64,000 nt of DNA from Dicyema japonicum (lineage: Eukaryota > Dicyemida > Rhombozoa > Dicyemidae). The translations under genes were made by a program, and so were the position numbers. Below the pieces are notes generated by a model that worked only from the letters and a program-made list of their open reading frames with translations, had not been told where the DNA came from and did not search any database. Where the stretch lies: assembly GCA_011109175.1 (NCBI GenBank), contig RDEW01000013.1:1322350-1386349 (forward strand). Direction: 5' to 3'. Shown here in pieces: positions 24,305-35,999 of this stretch; position 1 is the stretch's first letter, and every line of letters begins with the position of its first letter.

Positions 24305-24770
24305 TATTAATCCCAGGCTCAGAATCTATCATATCAACCTGTGCAAAGAAGATCAATTTTGTAAAAGCCTTCCTTTGGAACTGTGGAGGAATTTATCCGC
24401 CAGGTATCGGGACCCTCTACAAGCAGTATGTCGAGCCAACAATAGGCTATGCATGTGCTGCATGTGGATCTAACCTGTCGGCAACGAACCTAACAAAAAT
24501 TCAAGAGATCCAGTCAAGAGCAATAAAATCCTGGAAAAATATACAGATAAAGAAATTGCCCCCAGAGCACTCGAGTCGATCATAGAGGCAACTGGAGGCA
24601 ATTTTAAAAGAGGAGGGGAAAAAGACCCCCGTCTGTATAGAAAATGTGTGGGATCACGGTCGGAGTATGGAGAAAAAATGGCCCGATTATTAAGAGATGC
24701 CGGGATCACCTGAATATTAGTTAGTGGTTAAGACGGTGTTTCTTTGGCTTAAATAATAATAATCTCAGGC
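24305..24770 (+). mobile_element. 3' end of a Jockey-like LINE
   Basis: A 102-codon frame reads KKINFVKAFLWNCGGIYPPG, then GTLYKQYVEPTIGYACAACG, then NLTKIQEIQSRAIKSW, the post-RT region. The same sequence in worse repair is at 47.4-47.9 kb (minus). It ends with ggcttaaataataataat, the simple-repeat tail of this family. Confidence 0.7.
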
Positions 24771-24839
24771 TTGCCATTGTAAGCCTAGCACAAACAATCA
24801 TAACTAACTAATCCAAGGAAAGAACCATAGAAAGAACAT

Positions 24840-25600
24840 CTGCTTGTGCCCATCGAATCCATCTTCCAATCTTCATTACAGGCTTCCGCTTCCGAAGAGA
24901 GGTGGGGAAGTAGGTCCACCCTCTTACATTTTTGTCCCACGTCCTACCGTCGCGAACATCATTTCATTCTTTAGCGGAATAGTTTTCATAATGCAATCTT
25001 CATCAGAGGATTTGGTCACGGAGAAAGGTAGGAAGATCCCTTTTAACTACTTTGTCGTGCCAGAAGGACTCGTCGCCTCACGAGTGGGATCTGGTTGACA
25101 GGATTTGACCTTCGCTGAAAGCTCCATTTTTCGGATTCGAATCCACGACCTTCAGATCAGATGTCATCAGACGTTAACTTTCAGCCAGAAGGCCCCGTCT
25201 AAGGCGGCAGCTTTAAGTGCTTTCATCTTCGGATGTGTGGTTTCGAATTCCACTGTTGCTATTTAATATTTAACAAATTATTTTATATTTTTATTTCATT
25301 TTTAATTGTTTCCCTTCTGGAACAGGACTAGCTACGAAATTAAATAGCCATTCGTCTCTGGATTGACCTTTGAGTGCTTCATTCGTGCCAATGAATCTAT
25401 TGTGGACTGCAAAGGACTTCAACCGTCTCATGTAGTGGCTTGTTCTCGAGGAATTTTGTTGTCAAGCGTTCTTTTGAAGTTTCTAAATTTCCGTCACTCT
25501 GGAACCCGTAGTCCTGCATCGTGGACATGGGAAGCACTCGTACAAAGGTAACATTCACACCCTTCTCTCGGGAAAATAATTTATTTGGGATCTGGCCTGT
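24840..25600. other. Unassigned open frames, probably retroelement debris
   Basis: Plus frames at 24844-25098 and 25363-25551 and a minus-strand Cys-containing stretch near 25500 resemble nothing I can name. Their GC content is above the local background, as in the LINEs here. I do not support a host gene. Confidence 0.3.
25120..25205 (-). other. tRNA-Arg-like sequence (SINE head or tRNA relic)
   Basis: Read on the minus strand, gtctgatgacatctgatctg and then gtggattcgaatcc resemble the anticodon and T arms of a tRNA-Arg (gcgtctgactncngatcagaag, then ttcgaatcc), preceded by an A-box-like tggctgaaagt. The anticodon arm is disturbed, so it is not a functional tRNA; a SINE promoter or relic is more likely. 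Confidence 0.4.
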
Positions 25601-26137
25601 ACTGAAACCTTTCCCAGTCGAAACTTCATGATTCTGTTTTGAAAGTTAGGGAGGCTGCTTGAACTTTCGATAATTTCAAAATAAGAAAATACGATAAACC
25701 TCATTGTGTAGCAAAAACAGATGTTTTGACAAGAATGTAATGTTTAAGGAGATAACGACATATTCTCCCGAAATTATTTACCACAATAGTGACACGGAAT
25801 TATTTGTTAAATTAAATTTTTTATTCCAAGAAACAAAATAAGTGATTCCGACAAGCTACATAATCCATCATTGATCTTGCACCACCTCATTGGGAATTGG
25901 TTGTTTCATGATCATTTGGATATGTCTCCTCGGTTATTCATTCAGATTAGTATCAAGAAGGGTTCAGAATCATGTTCTATTTGTCTGAGATTACTTTTCT
26001 CTAACTCCAAAAACTTTTTTTAGAGTAGCCGCACTTTTCTGATCATTAAATTAACAAGTTTATTAAATTTAAATTAATTTAAATTTTTATTTGAATATAA
26101 TAAAATTTAATTCACAATTAGAACAATTGCTGTGAGA

Positions 26138-26881
26138 ATGATCCATTTACTAGGTTTGCGAAATAAATTAACAATAGGAATATATGCGTGCTTAGTAAGC
26201 AGTAGATATGTGATGTTTAACATTGAAACTTTTAAAACGTCGCATAATAATACAACAATGTGGGGTGTGAAGAAAAAAAACCAAGTTGTAACGTTATTCA
26301 GTGGAATAATTGAATTTTCATATAAAATTAATAATACTGTAATCACATTATATTTAATAAAGACGAAATATGAAAATTTTAATAATGCGATTTTCAAATT
26401 CCGAGCAATAGGACGTTTTGATTATATCCTCACATGGGAGAAAAATGATATATCTTTTTTAATATTCGTTAATTTCATATCACCTAATGTATGTGACGTT
26501 TCTTGGGGATTAATATGGGTTTCCACTGATATAAATCATTTTGTTCATTATAGAAACATTTCAAATAGCGGTTATCATAACTGCAGTGAAAAAACTATAA
26601 TTTTGCCTAAAAATAGAATTATAAAAATAAAAGATTTGAAATTCCAAATAGCAAAAACAGATAATAACAATATATTTACTGGAAATGGTAGTCTATGATA
26701 ACCGACATTTAGACCTCGGGTGTGATTTTGAACGAAATTTAGGATCGATGTCAACACCACATTTGAATAAAAAAGTAAAGACAACAACTCAAGATCATAT
26801 AAAAAGTACTATGAAATAAAATGTAATTTTTTAGAATTTAAAGAACAAAAATTAAAAGATTATGGAGTCTTCATTAATTAG
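26138..26881 (+). CDS. LAMP-like membrane glycoprotein family, copy A (3' end divergent)
   Basis: Exon 1 (26138-26153, MIHLL) joins exon 2 after a 24-nt GT...AG intron (26154-26177), which hides in frame. The ectodomain shares W.V....V..LF.G....YKIN.TVI.L with copies B and C, and a C-terminal block C.EKTI...KIKDLKFQ..KTD....FTGNGSL. The Y..C, K.Q and FTGNG pattern resembles the membrane-proximal domain of LAMP/CD68 lysosomal glycoproteins. One extra base follows NGSL near 26694, after which CDFERN is in another frame. A last intron (26806-26834) sits where B and C have theirs, but the exon after it lacks a membrane segment. Probably a damaged or non-membrane copy. Confidence 0.45.
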
Positions 26882-27169
26882 TAATTGGTTATTTTGGGTT
26901 TAATTATAATAATGGGTTCATTCACTATTATCTCATATTAGGTGGACTAATTAAGTAATTTTATTTTATTAGCGACAAAACAGTTGACAACCTTTTTGGC
27001 TGACGTGAAGTCACTCAACTGCACGAATGTATACAACAAAGCGTGGAAAAATCACGAAATGTAATGTACTAAGAAATTAAAATTTTTACTCAAATCTAGC
27101 CTTGGTGATGGGTCATAAACGTCCTTCTCTTCATTTTCCTCGCAGGCTTTGTAACGCAAAAGTTGAACA

Positions 27170-27870
27170 CGTCGTAGGAATGAAACTGAAATTGTTGGGT
27201 TGGCTCAGAGCGCGCTCGCATATTTAAGATGCACATTCACTCTTCAAAGTGACTCATTATTACCAATTCTCTGTTATTTATCTGTAAGTGCTCTTCGTGA
27301 TCTGAGAGCTAAATTATATCTTACTTCAATCTAGGAATTAATATATGCGGATGACCTAGATTTAGTTTTGAGAACATCTATATCAAAATTTCTTTCAATC
27401 ATTCTCCTTTAGTGTTTGGAGAGTTGTTCCTGAAAATAAAGAACAAAAACCGAGCTTTTAAAATCAAATGGAAGCAAACCTACCGATGAGAGTTGGAGAG
27501 CAAAAAAATCGGGTCTTTGCTTGGAGACGGGGAAGATCTTCAACGAAAAAAGATTTTGTCAACAATAGCACTGAATAGACTACAATAAGATAAGTTCATG
27601 TTTTAGACCAGTGAAGTACGACTATATAATGTTTCGTTCAACCCTTATTGCTCTACAACTCGAAAAAGTGGGGACTAACTGGAATGTGTTTATAACTTGA
27701 ATGCTTATCACAGAAAGCACATATTCCGGGTGAGTAATACCTTTCAAGTTTAAGATAATATGGAATCAAACTTCCTCTGCTCAGGGACTTTCAGAAGGAA
27801 GTCACTAACCACTTTGCAATCAATAATGAACGTCGATCTAAAATAAGTTAAAATGGCATTAAAAGATAAC
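27170..27870 (+). mobile_element. RTE-type reverse transcriptase remnant
   Basis: LIYADDLDLVLRTS is in frame near 27340. Then KSNGSKPTDESWRAKKSG and a following block match NRKRSDESWRKQKKVGSLLG-type sequence of the RTE at 42.6 kb. Broken by indels; closest to the remnant at 18860. Confidence 0.7.
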
Positions 27871-27879
27871 TTCAAAAGG

Positions 27880-28840
27880 TTTTGTAAACATTCAATAATC
27901 AACTTATGCAAAACAAAAGTTTAAGTAACCTAATGATTTTTTAAAAAATTGATTTGAAAGTCACAAGTCTTTTAAAAAAGTTGAGAATTTTATCTTTTTG
28001 AGATATTTTCTAACAACAAACTAAACTTGTTCAATTGAACGCGACATCAAATTAGTTAATCTTGATGACACTCAAATATTTTATTATTATTCCCCAGCAA
28101 CATTACGGTAAATGAGAATGAGTATCCAATCTAACTAAAAGATCACAGACTGACATGAGAACTCGAAATTGGTGGGACAAGATTCTCGAACCGCTCTCTA
28201 TAACAGGAGAGAAGTCTTTTTATATCTCAAATTGTTTTTGATGCATTTGATAATGGTCTCGTTAACTTGCTGTTTGGTAGGTTTTTAGTCTTCTAGCATC
28301 TCGGCTAGTTTTGAGGTACGATATTATTTTATTGGAAAAATCTAAGAATTAAAAATTCAAATAACTTTTAATTATAGAAATTAAAACAGTTGATATTTTA
28401 CAGCAACACATAGCTCGCAAGTAACTCCTACACCTATTTAAATTGGGATTTCTGATTAGTACGGTTATCCGGTTCATTATTGAAAAGTACTTTCATATGT
28501 TCATAGCTACTGATGATGACATAGATAATAAAGGGAAATAAATATTTACTCAATACTGTGTGATGTTACAGAATGGCGGATTCCGTCAAAACCAACAAAA
28601 AGAGTTCCAAGAGGCTATTTATAAAAACATGAATGTAGTTATATCACTTCGACGGATGATCTAATTTCACTATACAGAATAGATACAAGATCATCCTTAT
28701 TATTACATGATGAACTTGGAAATTGAAAAAGATTTTGGAAGTAGGGTACAGTTTTGAGCACAAAAACCAGGCATAACATTTTAAAAGGTAATTTGTTGAA
28801 ACTTCCCAGAAGCGTCATCCTACGATTTACTTATTTGATC
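27880..28840. other. Non-coding or unrecognised stretch
   Basis: A+T-rich with no long frame. Around 28150-28215 a weak likeness to the LINE tail of 2430 (gggacaagattctcgaacc against ggattctcgacccc) suggests an old copy. Nothing else is supported. Confidence 0.35.
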
Positions 28841-28854
28841 TTTACATTCCACGT

Positions 28855-29460
28855 CGAAGAAATTGTAGAGTTGATGTCTGTGATACGAATACCTGGTACA
28901 AAATATTCTATTTGATTTCAGGAGATAATAAATATTCACACATGATTAGGTTATCAGCTTCAACTTTTAGCGTTAGCATCAAGTACAAGCGAATCGCTTT
29001 GAAAGCAAATCACAGGGGCTCCTACATGGGGCAATGTTCATGTACCATAAATTGAGAAGAAAAAAATATGTTGCACATTCTGATTGATCACCAAAATAGA
29101 CCGTGAGCAAGAGGGTCGCCCTTTTACTTATTTTTGGAAAGAATGATTTCAATTCTTAGACGAGAAGGAAATGAGTCGAATATGATAGGCGGAAGGATAA
29201 ATTTTCGTCGTTCTATTCAAGCAAAAGCCAAGTAGGATATCTCTTCCTACAAAGTAAAAATGTTTTAAAATTCAATTTATTTTGGACGTTCTCTTCAGCC
29301 TCAAATAATGGAAACTTTTTTATCACATGAAGATCCACACACCGCTGAAAGAACGCAAGTCAACCGAAATATACTCGATTAATGATTACAAGAAATCTGT
29401 TGGAAAGTCGGAACAAATTCCATTATCTTTCTTTTTAACGCATTTAAGTTTGCCGAATAA
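28855..29460 (+). CDS. Unidentified split gene (tentative exons)
   Basis: Protein-like exons separated by tiny GT...AG gaps. EIVELMSVIRIP joins GDNKYSHMIRLSASTFSVSI after a 26-nt intron (28896-28921). MISILRREGNESNMIGGRI onward joins NKNVLKFNLFWTFSSASN after a 23-nt intron (29232-29254). A terminal frame from 29329 (MKIHTPLKERKSTEIYSIND) ends at TAA near 29457. The joins between these three parts are unresolved and I do not recognise the protein. The case rests on intron size and amino-acid composition. Confidence 0.35.
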
Positions 29461-29939
29461 AGTTTATGAAAAAATAAGAAATATTAAATAATTTTACCTT
29501 TCTTAAAAAAGTAGTTAACTGTATTATTTCAAAACCACTATTTGTTTTTCGAAAAGATGATCAAAATGTTAAATCTACCTATTATACTAAAACAATGTTA
29601 AAAGTGCTTAGTAAAATAAGAATAATTTAAAGATAATGATATGGCATTTGCTGAGGTCTTAAGGAGAATCTCACCTTCGATATTGCATGTGATTTTTGCG
29701 ACGTGTAAAAATATCGTAAAAATGTTAAAGAAAGGATCTGTTTAACCCTATGGACTTTAAAAATCGAAAACTATTTTTATTCCATAAGAACTACACAAAC
29801 AGACTTCTGGTCATGCATTTCAATGTATCAACAGTAAGACCCATAAATCTAAATAAATAATCTAAAAAATTCTAATCCTAAAAAAGCATAGCGAGTGATA
29901 AGTTATAAACTTTTATTTAATAAAAATTATAAATAATTT

Positions 29940-30480
29940 AGATTCCATGGTAATACAATTAAAACTCCTCTACAGGCATCGATACGCCATGCCTCTCCTC
30001 AGCTAGCATACTCTCCAAAGTCTTCCTTAACACTAGAGTTTGTATAGACCAACACTAGACCATATCCTCCCTTGAGTGCATCCAGGAGACCCTTGAAGAA
30101 TCTGGAGACAATTCCATCCCAGGTGATGACCACAGAGATTATTTTTACTTTACGCGATGGATAATCACAAGTTCGTTCTTGTGAAACAAGTTGCAAAGTG
30201 ATCGACGGTCTTCTTTGCAGAGTTACAATGTCCGCATAGTTTCCCGTTATCTAAAAACATGTATCGATCCTGAAGTAGACACAGCGTTCCCTCGGTTATA
30301 AGGGAGAGATTTCCGTACATTAGCATCCAGAGGATTCAGCAATATTCACTTCAGTGTCTTTCAAACATGCATAGATATCTTCCTAATTTTTCCCAGTAGA
30401 TATTCATGTTGTATTTACATCAAATTCAACATTGACAAGTCTTCACATATTCAACCATTTCTTTCTCTAACAGTATTGCT
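29940..30480 (-). mobile_element. Fragment of LINE with CCHC motif after RT
   Basis: The minus strand reads GNLSLITEGTLCLLQDRYMF, then LCGHCNSAKKTVDHFATC. The C-x2-C-x8-H-x3-C spacing is like the finger following RT in R2-clade LINEs. A shifted frame then gives VVITWDGIVSRFFKGLLD, comparable to the C-terminal block of the nuclease-type LINEs above. Confidence 0.55.
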
Positions 30481-30518
30481 TTAGAAGTACCAGACTAATG
30501 TTTATAATTTCAATATGT

Positions 30519-30722
30519 TTACAAAGAAACATTAAGTGCAACATCGTTAAGGTTTGGGAAATTTCGGGAACCGCGTGGGTTTTGTGATCCACTCGGATTT
30601 GCCGAGTCAATGTTTACTGTCTCTTGGAAGCTGGGTCTGTTCATTTTATATTTAATAATAAATATGAATTCAAATATTATGAATTGATGTCCATAGAATC
30701 TATGGTCTATGGCATACATCAC
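30519..30722 (-). other. Open frame of unknown nature
   Basis: A 42-residue stretch from an internal ATG (MNRPSFQETVNIDSANPSG onward) may continue after a 36-nt GT...AG gap into GTSKAILLEKEMVEYVKTCQ. It lies upstream of, and in the same orientation as, the LINE fragment at 29940, so it may be that element's 5' part or a host exon. Confidence 0.25.
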
Positions 30723-31064
30723 AATAGTACATGATTGGATCTAATAATACAACCAAAGAACCTTCCATGTCTCGGATTAATTACCAAACTTTCTTTAAAG
30801 AGGGAGTTCTGCCTAAGCGGTGATTAGTAATGAAAACATTACCCATTCATAGCAGAATTACGAAATAATTATAATAAATTCTCAACATTAAACTCTTACC
30901 GAAAAACTGGAAGGTAAGCCTCTATTAAAGCAATTGGGGTTATTAAAGCATCCAAGATTAATATTTGAGGGGATATTCAATGGGCTTGGAAGTGACACAA
31001 GAATAGTATTCAACTATTAAGCTTGACAATCCACAACACAGGAAAATAGCAATAAATTTATAAA

Positions 31065-31912
31065 TCATATATTTATAAATGAAGCACACACATGAAGTGC
31101 CATAAACATCACAGCAAACACAATCCTCCCAGTATCAGAGTCATCACCTCATATATTCAATACTTCCCCAATTCCTCATCCATTGCATTACTTCCGTCAG
31201 TAACAACTTCTCCTTTCTCAATAAATTGTCTTATAGCAGCATTTTCATTCAAAATCAAGGAATTTTGTAATTCAATGGAGTTGAGTTTCTTCACCATTTC
31301 TCATTGAGAGTCAACTGACGGCAAAGAATTAAGGATTCTGGTGGTTCGGTAATGATTGTTTACGGAGGAAGCCAACAGTCCAATCAAAGCACCGAAAACA
31401 GACAAAATCAAAGACAAATATTTCGCACTTTCAGCACGGAGACGTTCCTTCTCGTGACTGTCCCTCAAAGCAGTAGAAAAAGGTCGAAGTGATCTCTTTC
31501 ACTTTTCGATGTCCTCTCCATCTCATCCTTTATTTCTCGTTCCCTGAGTAACATTTCATGCTCCTGGAGTTATTTTATGATCAACCCTTGTAATCAAATT
31601 TACATATTCCGGGTTCGACCGATCCAGTTTATCTAGTTTGTAGCGAATCGTTGATATCGACTCGTGTTGCTGTTTTAGTTGGTTTTGTAGATCGTAGCGG
31701 ACTTTCTGGGCAGCCAGTAGGTTCCGTTCAGCCTGGATTTTATGTAGGACATTACCTGGATGATGTAGTCGTGGGATTTTCGTAGTTCTGATATTCCGAA
31801 CTGATTTTCGTATTTTTCATACAACTTTGATGGAATCAGTTTAATAATTTTGGTAAAATTTAAAAATATCTTTGATCTATTAATTTCACACAGAACCCAA
31901 CAAATTAAGCAT
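31065..31912 (-). CDS. CCDC51: CCDC51 / MITOK homologue, mitochondrial inner membrane, tiny introns
   Basis: Six exons. Introns: 31877-31901 (25 nt), 31733-31755 (23), 31564-31585 (22); tentative 31289-31315 (27) and 31126-31163 (38). The protein is about 237 residues against about 411 in human. It opens with an Arg/Lys/Ser, acid-free amphipathic start ([17 protein letters not shown]) like a mitochondrial presequence. A coiled coil follows ([38 protein letters not shown]), then the family signature [17 protein letters not shown] and a first membrane span ([18 protein letters not shown]). The last exon holds a second span ([16 protein letters not shown]). One base is missing in a T run near 31470, before [12 protein letters not shown]; the exon sum (713 nt) is one short of a codon multiple. 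CCDC51 is known as the pore of a mitochondrial ATP-sensitive K+ channel; the role here is inferred from similarity. Confidence 0.75.
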
Positions 31913-31919
31913 GGCTTTT

Positions 31920-33185
31920 TAAAATAATATTAATTTTAAATATTTAAATAAATCAAAATTCCCTCCCATTCTTTAAATAGTATAAATCGTTGTGAACAAT
32001 GAATCTAAGAAGAATGTGACTTCCATTATAATCGTCACATTCAATTTGTCGTATCGAAGAAGACATGTGAACCTATGGCTAGTGACTTCGAATTGAAACT
32101 GATGAATCACACAGAAATAATAGTTTTGTTCTACTCAGATTTGAATGGTAATCTTATTTTTTCATTTTTATCGTGTGCTTATCTAAAGACCCACCACTTA
32201 TCGAGAGACCACACTGAGAGTGCATAATTCCATGCACACATGCATATTCTGTCCGAGAATTATGCTTTGATTGCATGCCGTTGTTGGTTTCTGGGATCTC
32301 ATAGACCAACTTAATTTTTATTAAAAAGCCACAAGATAACCAGAAAGAAGGTTTTATGTTAACGAATTAAGATTTCCTAGTTTTTAGTAACTTCTTGACT
32401 CTCCTCAGGTTGTCCGACAAAGATCCCATTGTTTTCCGTAAGTGTATTCTAGATTTTCTGAAAAAAAAACACATTCAAAGTATCTTTCTTCGAGACATCT
32501 GGATTTTTTAGCTTTGGTAACCCTTACCTCAAATAAGTTTTCTGGTTTTTAAATAAATTTGGATAGACCAGTTTTGGTGCTAATGTATTAGCAATAATGA
32601 CCAAAATTAAAATAATTTATCAAAAATTAAATTAACTATGCTTTTCACGTGGCCATCAAGAACGCACAGTTTTTTTGGTAACTCGGGAGAAAAGAGAGCT
32701 CAAATCTCTTATTTAAATATAGAGTGCACCTATAGAGCAGGAGTGCGAGTCGTAGTCTACTCTGAAGGATTTTGAAGTTCTTATCTCAGGACCAAGAATT
32801 CCGTATAAAAAAGAATAATTGAAGAACAACCACATAAGAAATGCGGTCGACATTTTTAGTTATATCAATAGACAAAAAGACGGTTGTTTCAGGTGGGAGA
32901 TTTGTTGAATACAAAGTGACGACAGGTTGTTGGGAGTGTAATCACGGAGTAATTTACAATGCTCAGTTGTCTGCTATTATCATCTAATGTCATTAACATA
33001 TGAATAGGTTGTATAGTTCCAGGTCTCGCACGAGCTGGAGTTTTATATACATAGGATTGATTCCTCTGGCATTTAGGGTGCCAAAAAAGAACGGATTGGT
33101 GGATATCAATCGTGAAATAGATATTTGTGTGAGATATTCACGTCACCACGTCAGACAAATAATGAATTATTACTACAATTAATTT
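31920..33185. other. Unassigned; one possible exon
   Basis: A plus-strand frame near 32010-32226 reads RHIQFVVSKKTCEPMASDFE, then LKLMNHTEIIVLFYSDLNG, ending at TAA. It is protein-like but unrecognised. The rest, including the frame at 33000-33182, shows nothing I can support. Confidence 0.25.
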
Positions 33186-33189
33186 ATTT

Positions 33190-33840
33190 ATTTATTTAAT
33201 AACCCCGAAAAGGGAACACCAAGAAAGAAGGAGTAATCCAACTAATTAAGTGATCCCGGTACGCCTCAACAGGATCGAGAGGTTTTTCTTGTGTTCCTCC
33301 AGAGTATCCACGGCTTTCCTGAATAGACGACGATCATCTTTCATTAGGGTTTGAAGAGGAGTGGGGTTTTTCTCCAAATTTCGTGTATTTGAAGCCTTTA
33401 GCCTTGAATGGAAGAAACGACTTGTTTCTTGGCCACACAGACAGATGAAGCCGGAGCCATTATTTTTGATTGCGGCGTGGTCAAGCATTGGAGGGAAAAG
33501 ATCGGGGGTAGATTCGTTTGACGTGCTAGTTTTCCAATTAGGGTATTGATCTTGAGTGAATTTGATATCGAAGCTCCATAGGCCCATGAGGCACAAGCGT
33601 ACTCAATCGTCGGTTTTAGGAGTTGATTGAACACGACAAGGGCGCATTCCTGTGAAGGTTTGGACTTCAAGAGCGGTTTGATTATATTAAGTTTCCTGAG
33701 ACCCTTTGTCATGACGTTCTTCACATGTTGAGAAAATGTCATCAAAGGGTCAAATGTCACTCCCAGGATAGTTGGACGAATCTGTAGTGGATATCCGAAG
33801 CAAAAAAAAACTAACAATTTTGATAGTTAATAATTAAATA
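33190..33840 (-). mobile_element. 3' end of a Jockey/CR1-like LINE with (TAAA)n tail
   Basis: The minus-strand frame 33817-33398 reads TILGVTFDPLMTFSQHVKNV, then RKLNIIKPLLKSK, then LLKPTIEYACASWAYG, the region after the RT palm. It ends near 33190 with gtgatcccgg, attagttgga and ggggttattaaataaataaa. This tail is shared in outline with SINE-2 and is the best candidate for its partner LINE. Confidence 0.75.
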
Positions 33841-33922
33841 ATAAATTTTTAAAAAATATTTAAATATATCACGTTTTGTACATATTCATGTTGTCTTGTA
33901 TTATGATAAAATTATAGATTTG

Positions 33923-34174
33923 ATGCCTTCTGATTTGCTGTACCCATTACCTCAGACTGAGAAAAGAAAGAACAAACTGAAACGTTTGGTACCATCCCCC
34001 AACTCATATTTCATGGATGTTCGTTGTAGTGGATGTAACACAATAACCACAATATTCAGCCACTCTCAGACCGTAGTGAATTGTCCAGGATGTAGTTTTC
34101 CATTGTGTTACCCCAAAGGGGGGAAATGCAAACTCAGAGATGGCTGTCAGTTTCGCATTAAAGTGGATCAGTAG
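33923..34174 (+). CDS. RPS27: Small-subunit ribosomal protein S27 (eS27)
   Basis: An 83-residue protein in one exon (human eS27 is 84). It has [31 protein letters not shown] and the C4 zinc-binding set C35, C38, C54, C57. The start is the ATG giving [10 protein letters not shown], the conserved N-terminal position; an in-frame ATG lies 27 nt upstream, but translation from it adds non-family residues. The bases just before the start (aaaattatag) look like a 3' splice site, so a tiny 5'UTR intron of 20-25 nt is plausible. Several usually fixed residues differ, so it is a diverged copy, but nothing is broken. Confidence 0.9.
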   Translation: MPSDLLYPLPQTEKRKNKLKRLVPSPNSYFMDVRCSGCNTITTIFSHSQTVVNCPGCSFPLCYPKGGKCKLRDGCQFRIKVDQ

Positions 34175-34224
34175 TTCGCATATTTGTTGATTCACTTTTC
34201 GTTCTTTTAATCTGTATTTTGAAC

Positions 34225-34640
34225 TTATTCTTTTTTGATGAGTGCAAATTTGCTTTCTGATCGGTTTGACTTATTATTTGATGATGCTTTTAGTTTTACT
34301 TAAGAACATTGTAGATAATTGTGTTATGTGTTTAGCATATAATGTAGAGGGTTTATTGCCATTTGATAGTTGGTTATATTTGTATTCTCCCATTCGTACT
34401 GTGCGTGTATTTGTTTAATGTTTATTTTGGCTAACTTTAAGGGTTAATGTATTTATTTTGGTTATTTTGTGCAGTTTTGGTTTTTAGTATTTATTAGTTA
34501 GTAAACTGTCTTTATGGGTTGTTTGCTTTAGTAAACGTTAATCTAAGTTGGCTTTGTAGCATATTTGTCTCGATTTCTGTGTCTTTTATACTTGATTGGT
34601 TAGCTTGATATGTAAGATCTGAGTGGATCTGCTTTCTTTA
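34225..34640 (+). other. T/G-rich strand-skewed region downstream of RPS27
   Basis: For about 400 bp the plus strand is dominated by T and G with few C, unlike the flanks. No open frame, repeat unit or RNA fold is evident. It could be 3'UTR and flank of RPS27 or a region of strand-biased mutation. Confidence 0.4.
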
Positions 34641-34645
34641 CTAGT

Positions 34646-34910
34646 ATTTTATTAAGTACTGATACGCCGAGAGAGGCAACAACTTATTAAGCGTTTCGGG
34701 TTCACAGAGACGCAGAGAAAAGCGTTCTTTTATGCACGCAAATCCATTCAGAACCAGAGGAAAGAGAAAACCAGTCAAGTGTTTACAATTGTGTGAACTT
34801 CTCTAAAGATAATCTGAGGTAGAGCGAATAATCTTTTTTGATGGCGTCCTAGCACTAGACGAGTGGATTACACGTCACTAATAGACGTATGAAGAGTGGA
34901 AACAAACAAT
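34646..34910 (-). repeat. SINE-2 dispersed repeat, worn copy 4
   Basis: Order and motifs follow the other copies: tattaagtactgatacgccg (against ttattaaccccggatactcc), a middle section, then cctagcactagacgagtgg (against ggcactgggcgtcacctag). It is much more diverged than the other three. Confidence 0.5.
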
Positions 34911-34919
34911 GAAAGAGAA

Positions 34920-35990
34920 ATCTTTGACCAAGGATGTATTTTTTTGATTATTTTGTATGAATTAGTTTTATTATGATTTATTTTAAAAAAATGAATTAAT
35001 AATTCTATTATTACTCTCGCATCAAAACTGACTATTATCCGTATTTACGAGCGGAAATTTGATGCTAACAAAATAGTAAATGCTAATAGTGGACGCTCCT
35101 GCTGATTTGGCTTGTTGATGTCTCTAAGATAGAAAGGGCACAAAGACTAAACTGATCGTTCAATTCTGCTTATATGGGTTGGAAACCTTATTAGAGACTT
35201 CCTAAGTGAACAGAAACTTTTCGTTGAGTTAGGCTTGGGTTCCTTTAATGTTGGTGGGGTGACGTACCAAATATATCCTCATGGTCATCTTTATGACCAA
35301 TAGTAACATATGAAAACTTGAAATTTATTATCGGTAAAAACTATCCAGACTATTTTTCACGTGTCTTCGCTTCCAATTTTATCCAAGATTTTGTCCGACA
35401 TTTCACTATTATCATTTTTCCACAGTAGATTGGTTCCACGGGTGGACTCTTACGATGTAGAGTCAAGAAAAGCAAAGAACGTCATAGATAATCGCGGACG
35501 TCCAATAGATCGTCAGATGTAAATTATGCTATGTACAGTTGCTTGTATATATGCGTGTATGTTTACATCCATCTCCAACTGCAAAAGTATTCTTGTGTTA
35601 TTTAGTCACAGTCCTGTCTCGTGTTATTCCAACCGAGAGTTATACAGTGACAGCTATGACTGCGTGCCTATTTTAAATTTTTTCAAATAGTCAGCAGCGC
35701 TCACGGTGATCTCCTCTTCGTGTAGACATCTGATTCTCTTTACAAGTGGTCCCAACTTTATTTTACTGCGGCAGTAAGTGTTAGACAATCTTATGCCGCA
35801 AAAGGGGTAGATTGGTAATTTTGAAACATATGTTTCGTCGCACCAACAACATAATATTAAAATAAATGCCTCGAAATTATAATAAATGTATCATTAAAAA
35901 GTTTGCATTTAAATTTTACTTCAAATTACGCCAAAAAACGAATACAAAATGAATGGAATAGTTTCATTTTAGTTTTTATTAACATTTTAA
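34920..35990. other. Unassigned, no supported gene
   Basis: One plus frame without an ATG ends at 35521 with YDVESRKAKNVIDNRGRPID, which looks like a real C-terminus, but I found no upstream exon with a convincing join. Otherwise nothing. Confidence 0.25.
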
Positions 35991-35999
35991 CTTAGCCTG

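Noticed and set aside
28855-29030. Pur-alpha-like DNA-binding protein
   Set aside because: KYKRIALKANHRGSY loosely resembles the PUR repeat, but spacing and the other conserved positions do not fit.
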